From contig NZ_LMMA01000023.1 of assembly GCF_001422725.1 (NCBI RefSeq), positions 275,593 to 339,592 on the forward strand: DNA of 64,000 nt. Reading direction: 5' to 3'. Positions 19,722 to 28,510 of this stretch are shown piece by piece; position 1 is the stretch's first letter, and each line of letters starts with the position of its first letter. The translations under genes were made by a program, and so were the position numbers. This stretch comes from Flavobacterium sp. Leaf82. Lineage in GTDB: Bacteria; Bacteroidota; Bacteroidia; Flavobacteriales; Flavobacteriaceae. The notes beneath the pieces were generated by a model. It was given only the letters and a program-made list of their open reading frames with translations, was not told the origin of the DNA and made no database searches.

Positions 19722-20327
19722 ATGAAGAAAATATTTATCATCAACGGAGGACAAAATTTTGCACATTCAGGCGGAAGATTCAATCAAACTGTTACCGATT
19801 GGACAATCGAATACCTGACAAACAGCAAGCAATTCGAAATTAAAACAACCAGTATAAAAGAAGAAATTGACTTGGACAAAGAAGTCGAAAAATTCGTTTG
19901 GGCAGATATTGTAATTTATCACACGCCAGTTTGGTGGTTTCAATTACCAAATCTTTTTAAAAAATACATCGATGACGTTTTTACTGCCGGACACAATAAA
20001 GGAATTTACAAAAGTGACGGACGAACAAGAACAAATCCAGACATTAATTACGGAACCGGCGGACTTTTGCACGGACGCAAATATATGTTAACCACAAGTT
20101 GGAATGCGCCTGCAACCGCATTTACAATTCCGGGAGAATTTTTTGAAGAAACATCTGTAGATGACGGAGCTATGTTTGGTTTCCATAAAATGAATAAATT
20201 TGTAGGTATGGAAAAACTGGACGGATTCCATTTTCACGACGTCGAAAAAGGTGCCACCGCAGAGAACATTGGTATCTTTAAGGAAAACTACACTAAACAT
20301 TTAGAACAAATCTTTAAAAACTTATAA
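19722..20327 (+). CDS. mdaB: NAD(P)H quinone oxidoreductase, MdaB-like
   Basis: This 201-residue flavodoxin-fold enzyme probably carries out two-electron reduction of quinones, protecting against redox cycling. The opening KKIFIINGGQNFAHSGGRFN and the motifs YHTPVWWFQLPNLFKKYIDDVF, LLHGRKYMLTTSWNAPATAF and MFGFHKMNKFVGMEKLDGFHFHD are close to MdaB. The next gene, 2 nt downstream, is a YgiN-like quinol monooxygenase. The same mdaB-ygiN pair is known in Escherichia coli, which supports both assignments. Confidence 0.88.
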   Translation: MKKIFIINGGQNFAHSGGRFNQTVTDWTIEYLTNSKQFEIKTTSIKEEIDLDKEVEKFVWADIVIYHTPVWWFQLPNLFKKYIDDVFTAGHNKGIYKSDGRTRTNPDINYGTGGLLHGRKYMLTTSWNAPATAFTIPGEFFEETSVDDGAMFGFHKMNKFVGMEKLDGFHFHDVEKGATAENIGIFKENYTKHLEQIFKNL

Positions 20328-20329
20328 TT

Positions 20330-20608
20330 ATGATCTCAATTACAGCAATTTTCAAAAGCAAACCCGAAAATACAGAACAAGTTAAAAACATGCTGAATCA
20401 TTTGGTTACCGAAACCAGAAAAGAAGAAGCTTGCGCTCGTTACGACCTTCACCATAGTGAAAATGTTTTCATTATTTGGGAAGAATGGAAAGATCAACCC
20501 GGTCTTGACATCCATAATAATCAACCTTATTTACTGGATTTTATTGGCAAAAGCGAAAGTTTAGTTGCATCACCAATTCAGGTTTATAAAACAGTACAAA
20601 TTCTTTAA
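20330..20608 (+). CDS. YgiN-like quinol monooxygenase
   Basis: This 92-residue ABM-domain protein (dimeric alpha+beta barrel) reads MISITAIFKSKPENTEQVKNM, then EACARYDLHHSENVFIIWEEWKD. These are the usual strand-helix and E..W segments of antibiotic-biosynthesis-monooxygenase-like proteins. Such enzymes need no cofactor and oxidise quinols. Its start lies 2 nt after the MdaB-like stop, so the two are co-translated and may form a quinone/quinol cycle, as proposed for the E. coli pair. Confidence 0.82.
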   Translation: MISITAIFKSKPENTEQVKNMLNHLVTETRKEEACARYDLHHSENVFIIWEEWKDQPGLDIHNNQPYLLDFIGKSESLVASPIQVYKTVQIL

Positions 20609-20612
20609 AAAG

Positions 20613-20796
20613 TTTTTTGCCACGAATTTCACTAATTTTCACTAATTTTCACTAATTTATTACTTACTCTTGATGCTTAAAATTCGTGTAGATTTGTGAC
20701 CCGAGCGATAGCGAACATGCGAAGCAAATTCGTGGCAAACCTTTTTAAATTTAAAATAAATAATTCGTGTTCATTCGTGAAATTCGCGGCAAGTAA
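20613..20796. repeat. Fold-back repeat of the GCCACGAAT family
   Basis: The left arm TTGCCACGAATTTCAC is followed by a triple direct repeat of TTTCACTAAT. Inverted partners lie at 20725-20740 (AAATTCGTGGCAAA) and again at 20763-20793. The segment fills the space between the YgiN-like gene and the convergent methyltransferase gene. Related copies are at 22708-22997 and 49364-49400. Confidence 0.65.
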
Positions 20797-21504
20797 CTAT
20801 TTGATCCCGCCAAAAGCACCGAAACACATATTCTTATGCAAAATTTCAACGCTTTTAAAACCTACTTTCTTCATTAAATCCAACTGGTAATTCATGGAGC
20901 GTGGTGTATCTTCTTTTTCGATATAATCAAATACATTCTGACGATATTGTGCACCGCCAATTCCTTCTAAATATTCACCGTAACGTTGCCAGGTATATTC
21001 GTTTAATAATTCAGTATCCTGCGTAATTAAATCTGAAATCATAAAACATCCGCCAGGTTTCAATAATTTGAATATTTTAGTAAACGTTGTTTCCCAATCC
21101 TCGTCATCGCGCAAATGATGCAAAACAGCTCCGGCAAGAATAATGTCAAAATGATTTTCCGGCAAATCTACTTCTCGAATATCTCCTTGCTTCACTTCTA
21201 CCCTTCCGTTAGTTTCTTTTGCAACTCTTTCAAAAGCCCTGTCTAACATAGGTAAACTCAAATCGACCAAAGTGCAATTTAGATTAGGGCTTTTTGATAA
21301 CATTTTTAAAGTATAATTCCCCGCTCCGCAGCCGATATCCAAAACATTTTTAGCATTGGGAACAATTCTTTTAGAAGCTTCTGTAATTAATTCTAACGAG
21401 ATTGTAGCGTCTATTGTAGCAACTTGTCCCGTTTCTAAATTCGAAAATCGTTCAACGTCTTTATCAAAACGTTCTTTAATTTCTGTAATGGTTGATTTTT
21501 TCAT
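20797..21504 (-). CDS. Class I SAM-dependent methyltransferase
   Basis: This 235-residue protein has motif I as VLDIGCGAGNYTLKML (about residues 65-80), an acidic residue in CTLVDLSLPML, and motif IV in HFDIILAGAVLHHLRDDEDW. The C-terminus is typical of small Methyltransf_25-type enzymes. The substrate is unknown. It is divergent from the LysR gene, with a 319-nt fold-back repeat between them. It shares the intergenic region with LysR, so LysR control is possible. Confidence 0.85.
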   Translation of the reverse strand: MKKSTITEIKERFDKDVERFSNLETGQVATIDATISLELITEASKRIVPNAKNVLDIGCGAGNYTLKMLSKSPNLNCTLVDLSLPMLDRAFERVAKETNGRVEVKQGDIREVDLPENHFDIILAGAVLHHLRDDEDWETTFTKIFKLLKPGGCFMISDLITQDTELLNEYTWQRYGEYLEGIGGAQYRQNVFDYIEKEDTPRSMNYQLDLMKKVGFKSVEILHKNMCFGAFGGIK

Positions 21505-21823
21505 AGTTTTTTGTTTTTTATTGGCCCACGGGTTTTAACGGATTGAGCGGGTTTACGCTGATTTCTTTTGATACACTGTGTTTATTTTTTGCCACAGATT
21601 AAAATGATTCAAATGATTTTTTAAATTTAATTATGCTCAAAGAAATCTTTGTAAATCCTTTAATCTTTGGCATATTTTTTAGCTTACAGAAAAATAAAAA
21701 ATCCGTGCAAACCAGTTAAATCCGTGTCATCCGTGGGCAATCCATTTTTTTATCAAAACTATAACTTTGATATATACTTCAAAAATACTTATTTTGTCAA
21801 TTATCAATACTTAATAGGTATTT
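21505..21823. repeat. Fold-back repeat between methyltransferase and LysR genes
   Basis: The left arm at 21523-21570 (GCCCACGGGTTTTAACGGAT, then TTTACGCTGATT) pairs imperfectly with 21701-21738 (AATCCGTGCAAACCAGTTAA, then CATCCGTGGGC). An inner segment starts GCCACAGATTAAAATGATT, another dispersed family member. Promoters must lie in the flanks; TACTTATTTTG at 21788-21798 precedes LysR. No gene is visible. Confidence 0.65.
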
Positions 21824-22705
21824 ATGGAATTACGACACCTGAAATATTTTTTGGCTGTAGCCGAAGAATTAAACTTTACAAAAGCCGCTGAAAAACTTTT
21901 TATTTCTCAACCTCCTTTGAGCCGACAAATTATGGAATTGGAAAACGAAATTCAGGCGAAACTTTTTATCCGAAACAATAAAAAAGTAGAACTAACCGAA
22001 GCAGGAAAATATTTTGAAAAGGAAGTGCGAGAACTTTTTCAGAATTTGGAACGCATTTCTGTAAAAACGAAAAAAATCTCAGAAAATGTTTCCGGAGAAT
22101 TTAGAATTGCATACATCAGTTCTATTTATTCTGCTGTGATTTCAGATTTGATTAAACACTTGACAGACCAATTTCCATATGTTAATTTCAAACTTTTTGA
22201 AGTCTCCACAACCAAACAATTAGATGCTTTAGAAAAAGGAAAAATTGAACTGGGAATTATTCGGTCTCCTGTAAAATCTCCCAAAATAAAATCGCAATTG
22301 TGGTTTCAGGACGGATTTTCAGTTGTTTATAACAAAAGCATAATTCAGATTAATTCTGAGAAAGAGATCCCAAATCTAAAAGACGAAACATTTGTATTTT
22401 TCAACAAGGATTATGCACCACATTATCACGAAGTTTTACTGGAACTTTGCGCATTTTATGGTTTTACACCAAAAGTAGTTCATGAATCCAACAACATCAA
22501 TTCGATTGTACAATTGGTTAAAAATGGCTTGGGAATTTCGATTGTTCCGTCTAATATTGCTAAGAATAATCACGATCCCGAAATTGGTTTTATCGAATTA
22601 AAAAAAGTCAATTTGTATACGGATGTTTCGTTGATTACCTCAAAAGAAGATGAATCTGAAATTACGAAAGTAGCTGTTGATTTTTTATTGAATTTTAAAA
22701 GGTAG
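21824..22705 (+). CDS. LysR-family transcriptional regulator
   Basis: This 293-residue regulator has an N-terminal winged helix-turn-helix (MELRHLKYFLAVAEELNFTK, then AAEKLFISQPPLSRQIMELE) and a C-terminal two-lobed effector domain (about 90-290). It is full length. The effector is not predictable. It is divergent from the methyltransferase gene across a repeat-filled spacer. The next gene downstream (DUF2130) is 350 nt away and probably independent. Confidence 0.9.
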   Translation: MELRHLKYFLAVAEELNFTKAAEKLFISQPPLSRQIMELENEIQAKLFIRNNKKVELTEAGKYFEKEVRELFQNLERISVKTKKISENVSGEFRIAYISSIYSAVISDLIKHLTDQFPYVNFKLFEVSTTKQLDALEKGKIELGIIRSPVKSPKIKSQLWFQDGFSVVYNKSIIQINSEKEIPNLKDETFVFFNKDYAPHYHEVLLELCAFYGFTPKVVHESNNINSIVQLVKNGLGISIVPSNIAKNNHDPEIGFIELKKVNLYTDVSLITSKEDESEITKVAVDFLLNFKR

Positions 22706-23057
22706 AGTTGCCACGAATTGCACAAATTTTCTCGAATTATTTTTAATATGGAAATCCGTAAGAATTAGTTTTTATAAGTGCTTAAATTGCATACTATAAA
22801 AAATAATCACGCAAAGTCGCAGAGGCGCAAAGATTCTACTTTAAAGCCACAGATTAAAAGATTAAAATGATTAAAAAAATCTGCCCAATATGCAAAATAT
22901 GCGTAAAACAAAAAAACTTTGCGACTCTGCGACTTTGCGCGATTAATAAATCAAAAACACAAAACAATTCGTGAAAATTCGAGGAATTCGTGGCAAAAAA
23001 ACCTCAATTTTTAAATACCTTAGCAAATTATAATTCTACTCAATAAAATCAATAAAA
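22706..23057. repeat. Two nested inverted repeats
   Basis: The outer arms are 22708-22738 (TTGCCACGAATTGCAC..) and 22966-22997 (..AATTCGTGGCAA). An inner pair lies at 22804-22832 and 22917-22945, 29-bp arms with only two mismatches (..CGCAAAGTCGCAGAGGCG / GACTCTGCGACTTTGCG..). Between the inner arms lies AGCCACAGATTAAAAGATTA, a third family. No coding sequence is seen. The DUF2130 promoter is probably in the last 60 nt. Confidence 0.75.
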
Positions 23058-24338
23058 ATGGCAGAGCAATCTTCAATTCAGTGTCCAAATTGCGGAACTA
23101 CTATCGACGTAAATGACATTCTGAAACATCAACTGGAAGATAGTATACGCAAAGAATTTCAACAAAAAGCCAATGCTCAGTCCAGAGAATTGGAACTTAA
23201 AAATGAGCAATTCGAAAAGGCAAAAACCGAATTTGAAGCCAAAAAGAAACAGGAAAATGAACTTTTTGCTGAACGTTTGGACCGTGAAAAAAAGGTAGCC
23301 GAAAAAGAAATTACCGAAAAACTAAAAACCAAACTCGAAGAAGAAAATAAAGATCGTTTACTTTCGATGGAAAAAGAACTTTCAGAGAAATCAGAGAAAC
23401 TTCGAGAACTAAATAAAATGACAGGTGAGATTGCGAAACTTCAGCGTGAAAAACTGGAGATGAAAGAAGCAATTGAAGCCGAAGCTCAAAAGCAATTAAA
23501 TGCAACTTTGGTTCTGGAACGTGATAAAATCCGTAAACAAGAGGAAGAAAAAAATGAGCTAAAAATCAAAGAATACCAAAAGCAATCTGACGATCAAAAA
23601 AAGCTGATCGAAGAAATGAAACGCAAGCAAGAACAAGGTTCTATGCAATTGCAAGGCGAAGTAATGGAGCTGGCAATCGAAGAATGGCTGGCAAACAACT
23701 TTCCGCTTGATAGCATCGATGAGATTAAAAAAGGTGCAAACGGAGCAGATTGTCTTCAGATTGTAAACACGCGCGAACTGCAAAATTGTGGCTCTATATA
23801 TTACGAAAGTAAACGTACCAAAGCTTTTCAGCCTTCATGGATTGAGAAATTTAAAAACGATATCAGAACAAAAAGAGCCAATATTGGAGTTTTGGTTACA
23901 GAAGTTATGCCAGCCGGAATGGACAGAATGGGAATGCGCGACGGAATATGGATTTGTACTTATGAGGAATTTAAAGGGCTAAGTGCCGTTTTGCGTCAAT
24001 CTTTAATTCAGATTAGTCAGGCTGTTCAGGCGCAGGAAAACAAAGGCGATAAAATGTCGATGTTGTATGATTTTCTAACAAGCAATGAATTCCGTTTACA
24101 GATTGAAGGAATCGTTGAAGGTTTTACGCAAATGCAAGGAGATCTTGATGCCGAAAAAAGAGCAATGCAGCGTATCTGGAAACAACGCGAAAAACAAATC
24201 GAAAAAGTAGTCCATAATACCTTAGGAATGTACGGATCGATTCGTGGTATTGCCGGAAACGCGGTACAAACTGTACGAGCTTTAGAACTTGATTTTATTG
24301 AGGAAGATAAAGAAGATCCTAAAGAATTATTGGAATAG
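23058..24338 (+). CDS. DUF2130 domain protein with N-terminal zinc ribbon and coiled coil
   Basis: This 426-residue protein begins with a zinc-ribbon-like CPNCGTTIDVNDILKHQLED and has a long Lys/Glu coiled coil (about residues 30-195). The DUF2130 domain follows (QGEVMELAIEEWLANNFP, CGSIYYESKRTKAFQPSWIEKF, GVLVTEVMPAGMDRMGMRDG, GIWICTYEEFKGL). The E..E..YES.R residues suggest a restriction-endonuclease-like fold. Relatives are widespread and their function is not established. The gene appears monocistronic. Confidence 0.85.
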   Translation: MAEQSSIQCPNCGTTIDVNDILKHQLEDSIRKEFQQKANAQSRELELKNEQFEKAKTEFEAKKKQENELFAERLDREKKVAEKEITEKLKTKLEEENKDRLLSMEKELSEKSEKLRELNKMTGEIAKLQREKLEMKEAIEAEAQKQLNATLVLERDKIRKQEEEKNELKIKEYQKQSDDQKKLIEEMKRKQEQGSMQLQGEVMELAIEEWLANNFPLDSIDEIKKGANGADCLQIVNTRELQNCGSIYYESKRTKAFQPSWIEKFKNDIRTKRANIGVLVTEVMPAGMDRMGMRDGIWICTYEEFKGLSAVLRQSLIQISQAVQAQENKGDKMSMLYDFLTSNEFRLQIEGIVEGFTQMQGDLDAEKRAMQRIWKQREKQIEKVVHNTLGMYGSIRGIAGNAVQTVRALELDFIEEDKEDPKELLE

Positions 24339-24342
24339 CAGC

Positions 24343-24490
24343 GTGAAATGGCACGCGGATTAGACGGATTCGCTAATGCGAAAACGCGGATTTACGCTGA
24401 TTTTTATATTTTTTGCTTAATATTTGTCATTGCGAGGAACGAAGCAACCACACTAATATTGACATTAGTTGATACAGCAAATGAGATTGG
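24343..24490. repeat. Dispersed repeat segments after the DUF2130 gene
   Basis: The stretch beginning GGCACGCGGATTAGACGGAT is the inverted relative of the repeat at 17233-17290. It is followed by GTCATTGCGAGGAACGAAGC, another dispersed family that recurs in altered form at about 46953. No gene is present. Confidence 0.5.
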
Positions 24491-24510
24491 TTACTTGTAA
24501 TAACAAAATC

Positions 24511-24544
24511 AAAAAAAGGCTTCCCTAATAATTAGCGAAGCCTT
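24511..24544 (-). terminator. Terminator of the META-domain lipoprotein gene
   Basis: Read on the minus strand, AAGGCTTC / GAAGCCTT forms the stem with a 13-nt loop that can pair further, followed by seven T. It lies 67 nt after the stop of the lipoprotein gene. Confidence 0.8.
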
Positions 24545-24610
24545 AAATATTTAATTTCTTTAGTAATTAACCTTTCTTAAACAAATTAAGACATATTAAC
24601 TGAATAGGTT

Positions 24611-25393
24611 CTAATCTACTTTTCTAAAAACCAAAAGTTTGCCTGAAGGATTAGAAAGCGTCAGTCTATTATCTCCAATAGAATAAGTTGTTATACTTTG
24701 CAGCGCTTTTATAAGTTGATTTTCCTTATTTCCTGCGCCACAAGCCATCTCAGTCGCAATTACTTTTGTAAATCTCAATAAATCTTTTTCATAAAAAATA
24801 GTACCGCTAATTGCATTACAACCTCCATAACCCATAAATTTATTTTCAGAAGAGTTAATTTCAAGACGTGGCAATTCTCTTTGAAAATCAGTAGGAAATA
24901 CTTTAAATCCGTTTAGTTCTTCTAAAACCCAAATATCATGAAGGCGATAATCTGTATTATAATTTCCGCATCCGCCTAATTTTGTAAAAGCAAGTTCAGC
25001 ATTATTTTTAATTTCAATCGAAACTTTATAAGGAGAAATTGCTCCGGACATCGAATTTTGACATTCTAATTGCTGAATCGTAATTGTTGCACTTGATGTT
25101 TCATTACTTACTTTGTACATTTTTATATTAGCATCCATGGCTCTTATAACTTCGGTTGCAGGGAAAGTGAGTTTTTCTTTTCCGGAAATTAAAGAAGTAA
25201 ACTCAATGCCATCTATTCCCATTTTTAATACCCAAAATGGCTCATTTCCGGTTGCTGTAAAATAATATTTCATTTGATCTTCCTGAGTTCCGTACTCAGA
25301 AGTGGTTTCTTTTTTATCTGAAATTTTGCCGGCTGTAGATTTACAACCTACTATTAATGATAGTAATAGCAATAATGAAAGTGCTTTTTTCAT
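24611..25393 (-). CDS. META-domain lipoprotein
   Basis: This 260-residue exported lipoprotein has the signal peptide MKKALSLLLLLSLIVGCKST with the lipobox Cys at 17. Residues about 45-150 form a first domain (YYFTATGNEPFWVLKMGIDG) of the type often found before META domains. Residues about 155-258 form an HslJ-like META domain (WVLEELNGFKVFPTDFQREL, MGYGGCNAISGTIFYEKD, ATEMACGAGNKENQLIKAL). In E. coli HslJ is linked to heat shock and novobiocin resistance. Here the role is unknown. The gene is divergent from nirB. Confidence 0.85.
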   Translation of the reverse strand: MKKALSLLLLLSLIVGCKSTAGKISDKKETTSEYGTQEDQMKYYFTATGNEPFWVLKMGIDGIEFTSLISGKEKLTFPATEVIRAMDANIKMYKVSNETSSATITIQQLECQNSMSGAISPYKVSIEIKNNAELAFTKLGGCGNYNTDYRLHDIWVLEELNGFKVFPTDFQRELPRLEINSSENKFMGYGGCNAISGTIFYEKDLLRFTKVIATEMACGAGNKENQLIKALQSITTYSIGDNRLTLSNPSGKLLVFRKVD

Positions 25394-25612
25394 AGAATTT
25401 ATGTTAAGAATATTTCATTTAAATAAAACATATGTAAAATTCTTATGAATTTACGACATTTTTTCGAAATGCTTATTTAGAATCTTTTCAAATTTATAAT
25501 AAATATTTCAGCTCTAATCATTCAAAAACCGCACTACGTATAAGATCAAGACAAATTACGTAATTATGATGCGCTATAATTCAAAAAAAATTAAATTACT
25601 TAAGTATTTAAA

Positions 25613-25634
25613 TAAGTATAAATACTTATATTTG
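25613..25634 (+). promoter_or_regulatory. nirB promoter with 16-bp operator
   Basis: TAAGTATAAATACTTA (25613-25628) is a palindrome with a 4-nt centre whose right end overlaps the -7 box TATATTTG (25627-25634). No -33 box is seen at the right distance. The same operator layout occurs before the fused nitrate reductase, narK1 and moeA genes. Upstream, a 12-bp palindrome AATTACGTAATT lies at 25554-25565. Confidence 0.65.
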
Positions 25635-25660
25635 CGTAGTAATACTTAATTAAAGAAATC

Positions 25661-28174
25661 ATGATTAGAGTAATAGTAGTTGGAAACGGCATGGTTGGTT
25701 ATAAATTTTGCGAAAAATTTGTTGCAAAATCGGGACATGAAAAGTATCAGATTACCGTTTTTGGTGAAGAACCAAGACGTGCTTATGATCGTGTTCATTT
25801 AAGCGAGTACTTTGGAGGTAAAACTGCAGATGATTTATCATTATCAACAAGCGAATGGTACGCAGAAAACAATATTACTCTCAATACTTCTGAATTAATT
25901 ACAGATATTAATCGTAAAGAAAAAACAATACATACGCATTTAGAAAAAACACATACGTACGATTACTTAGTTCTTGCTACGGGATCTTCGGCATTTGTTC
26001 CTCCTATTGACGGAGTCGAAAAAGAAGGTGTTTTTGTATACAGAACTATCGAGGATCTGGATGCAATTATGGCGTATGCAAAAAAAATAAAACAAAAAGG
26101 TGCAACAGAAGCCGCAGTTTTAGGCGGAGGTTTATTAGGTCTTGAAGCCGCAAAAGCTGTTCGTGATTTAGGGCTTAATCCTCATGTAGTCGAATTTGCT
26201 CCGCGTTTGATGCCCAGACAATTAGACAAAGGCGCAAGCGATATGCTGCAATCTAAAATAGAAGAGTTAAATATTGGCATTCATCTTAACAAAGCCACTC
26301 AATATATTGATGGAAAAGAATATATAACAGGAATGATGTTTGCCGATGACGATTTGTTAAAAGTTGATATGTTGGTTATATCTGCCGGAATTAAACCTCG
26401 CGACGAATTAGCTCGGGTTTCAGGACTTGAAGTGGGTTTAAGAGGCGGTGTTGTGGTAAACAATCAAATGCAAACATCAGATCCTTCTATTTATGCGATT
26501 GGCGAAGTGGCGCTTTACAACCAAAACATTTACGGACTTGTTGCTCCGGGTTACGAAATGGCGGATGTTGCTGCAGAGCAAATTTTAAATGGTTCTAAAA
26601 CCATGAGAGAAACCATCGATATGTCAACTCAGTTAAAATTAATTGGTGTCGAAGTGGCGAGTTTTGGTGATCCTTTCGTAGAAAACGAAAATGTTACCGC
26701 TATTATATACGAGAATAAGTTAAGCGGAATTTACAAAAGAATCAACGTTACTAAGGATTCTAAAACTTTATTAGGCGGAATTCTCGTTGGTGATTCAAGT
26801 GATTATAATTCCCTTTTTCAGATTTTTAGCAATGCAATGACATTACCAAAAAATCCTGAAGATCTTATTTTAGGTTCGAGAGACGGTTCTGAAGGTTCCA
26901 GTTTAGGTAGTGTTCTTGATTTACCGGATACTGCCGTAATTTGTTCTTGCGAAAATGTTACCAAAGGTTCGATTTGTTGTTCGCTTCTTGACGAAACCTG
27001 TTCGAGTTTCTCAGATGTTGTTAAACATACCAAAGCAACTTCAGGCTGTGGAGGTTGTAAACCAATGGTTTCTGATTTGGTAAAAGCCACTCAAAAATCT
27101 TTAGGAAAAGAAATAAAAGAGGTAATCTGTGAGCATTTTAGTTATAACCGTCAGGAATTATTTGATTTGGTTAAAATCAATAAATATGAGAATTTCTATG
27201 ATGTAATTGATCATCACGGCAAAGGTGATGGCTGTGAAGTTTGTAAACCTGTTGTGGCTTCTATTTTCTCCAGTATTTATAATGATACGGCAAATAAACA
27301 CGTAACTACGCAAGATACAAACGATAGATTTCTGGCTAATATTCAGCGTAACGGAACTTATTCTGTAGTGCCTAGAGTTGCCGGAGGAGAAATTACTGCC
27401 GAAAAATTAATCGTGATTGGTGAAGTTGCCAAACAATTTGATTTGTATACCAAAATTACCGGAGCCCAACGTGTAGATTTATTTGGAGCGCATTTGAGTG
27501 ATTTACCTAAAATATGGAAAATCTTAATCGATAATGGTTTTGAAAGTGGTCACGCTTACGGAAAATCGCTTCGTGCCGTAAAAAGCTGTGTTGGAAATGC
27601 GTGGTGTCGCTACGGAATGGATGACAGCGCCGGATTTGCCATAGAATTAGAAAACAGATATAAAGGAATTCGCTCTCCGCATAAACTTAAAGGCGGCGTT
27701 TCGGCTTGTATTCGTGAATGTGCCGAAGCCAGAGGTAAAGATTTTGGACTTATCGCCGTTGAAGGCGGATGGAATTTATATATCGCCGGAAATGGCGGTG
27801 CAAATCCAAAACATGCCGTTTTACTAGCCGAAAAAATTAATAAAGAAACCGTTATCAAATATCTGGATCGTTTTTTAATGTATTATATCCGTACTGCCGG
27901 TCCGTTGATTCGAACTGCAACCTGGTTAGAAAAACTCGACGGAGGTCTGGAATATTTAAAAGAAGTAATTATCGAAGACAGTCTTGGAATCTGTGAAACT
28001 CTTGAAGCCGAAATGCAAACCTTAGTAAATACTTTCGAATGCGAATGGAAACAAGTATTAGAAAAACCAAGATTATTAAAACGCTTCAATCATTTTGTAA
28101 ACTCTGAAGAGAAAGATGATAATGTTGTTTTTGTTCCGTTACGAGATCAAAAAGCACCAAAAGCCTGGACTTAA
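25661..28174 (+). CDS. nirB: Assimilatory nitrite reductase large subunit NirB
   Basis: This 837-residue cytoplasmic enzyme reduces nitrite to ammonium with NAD(P)H. Domains in order: an FAD/NAD(P) oxidoreductase (residues about 1-400; GNGMVGYKFCEKF, VLGGGLLGLEAAKAV), then two BFD-like [2Fe-2S] segments (CSCENVTKGSIC..CGGCK and CEHFSYNRQ..CEVCK, about 425-545). The nitrite/sulfite reductase module comes last. Its siroheme-[4Fe-4S] cysteines are visible as CVGNAWC (near 642) and CIREC (near 682). The protein is full length. nirD follows in the same direction after a repeat, and cobA for siroheme lies in the same island. Confidence 0.97.
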   Translation: MIRVIVVGNGMVGYKFCEKFVAKSGHEKYQITVFGEEPRRAYDRVHLSEYFGGKTADDLSLSTSEWYAENNITLNTSELITDINRKEKTIHTHLEKTHTYDYLVLATGSSAFVPPIDGVEKEGVFVYRTIEDLDAIMAYAKKIKQKGATEAAVLGGGLLGLEAAKAVRDLGLNPHVVEFAPRLMPRQLDKGASDMLQSKIEELNIGIHLNKATQYIDGKEYITGMMFADDDLLKVDMLVISAGIKPRDELARVSGLEVGLRGGVVVNNQMQTSDPSIYAIGEVALYNQNIYGLVAPGYEMADVAAEQILNGSKTMRETIDMSTQLKLIGVEVASFGDPFVENENVTAIIYENKLSGIYKRINVTKDSKTLLGGILVGDSSDYNSLFQIFSNAMTLPKNPEDLILGSRDGSEGSSLGSVLDLPDTAVICSCENVTKGSICCSLLDETCSSFSDVVKHTKATSGCGGCKPMVSDLVKATQKSLGKEIKEVICEHFSYNRQELFDLVKINKYENFYDVIDHHGKGDGCEVCKPVVASIFSSIYNDTANKHVTTQDTNDRFLANIQRNGTYSVVPRVAGGEITAEKLIVIGEVAKQFDLYTKITGAQRVDLFGAHLSDLPKIWKILIDNGFESGHAYGKSLRAVKSCVGNAWCRYGMDDSAGFAIELENRYKGIRSPHKLKGGVSACIRECAEARGKDFGLIAVEGGWNLYIAGNGGANPKHAVLLAEKINKETVIKYLDRFLMYYIRTAGPLIRTATWLEKLDGGLEYLKEVIIEDSLGICETLEAEMQTLVNTFECEWKQVLEKPRLLKRFNHFVNSEEKDDNVVFVPLRDQKAPKAWT

Positions 28175-28177
28175 ACA

Positions 28178-28333
28178 TATTTTTAAACACATAGAAACAT
28201 AGATTCTGAAAACTTAATAAAGGCGTTTCACTTGCATTAACAAACATAGCTATGTGTGAGAAACTGGTTTCTTTCCAATTTCTTTTTCTAAAAAACCAAA
28301 AGTCTATGTTACTATGTGTTAAAAATAATAGCC
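28178..28333. repeat. Fold-back repeat between nirB and nirD
   Basis: AAACACATAGAAACATAG at the left pairs with CTATGTTACTATGTGTT at the right. The interior ..GGCGTTTCACTTGCATTAAC.. is shared with 19242-19560. The remaining part of the 336-nt gap (28334-28510) contains an ..AGCCACAGATTAAAGGATTA.. family copy and the inverted CTTTTGTCCTCTTACCCTCTT-like / AAAGAGGGATAAGA segments. No separate gene is seen; nirD may have its own promoter here. Confidence 0.7.
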
Positions 28334-28510
28334 ACAGATTAAAGGATTAAAATGATTAAAAATAAAATCTGCGTGAAAAATATAAGCTCCAAAAAACAAA
28401 ATAAATATCACAAAACGTTTGCTGTCCTCTTACCCTCTTTTTTACTGCGCCATCAAACTCTCTTGATTGTAAAAAGAGGGATAAGAAACAGAAGCACAAA
28501 ACTTATTAAA

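Noticed and set aside
21788..21798. TACTTATTTTG before the LysR gene as another nitrate operator
   Set aside because: Only one half-site is present, the -7 box is one base short, and the upstream half TAAGTA is missing. It is probably just a promoter.
28352..28510. Longer N-terminus for NirD
   Set aside because: The upstream codons come from repeat sequence and are not typical. The NirD family begins near MEEILNQYTTV at 28511.
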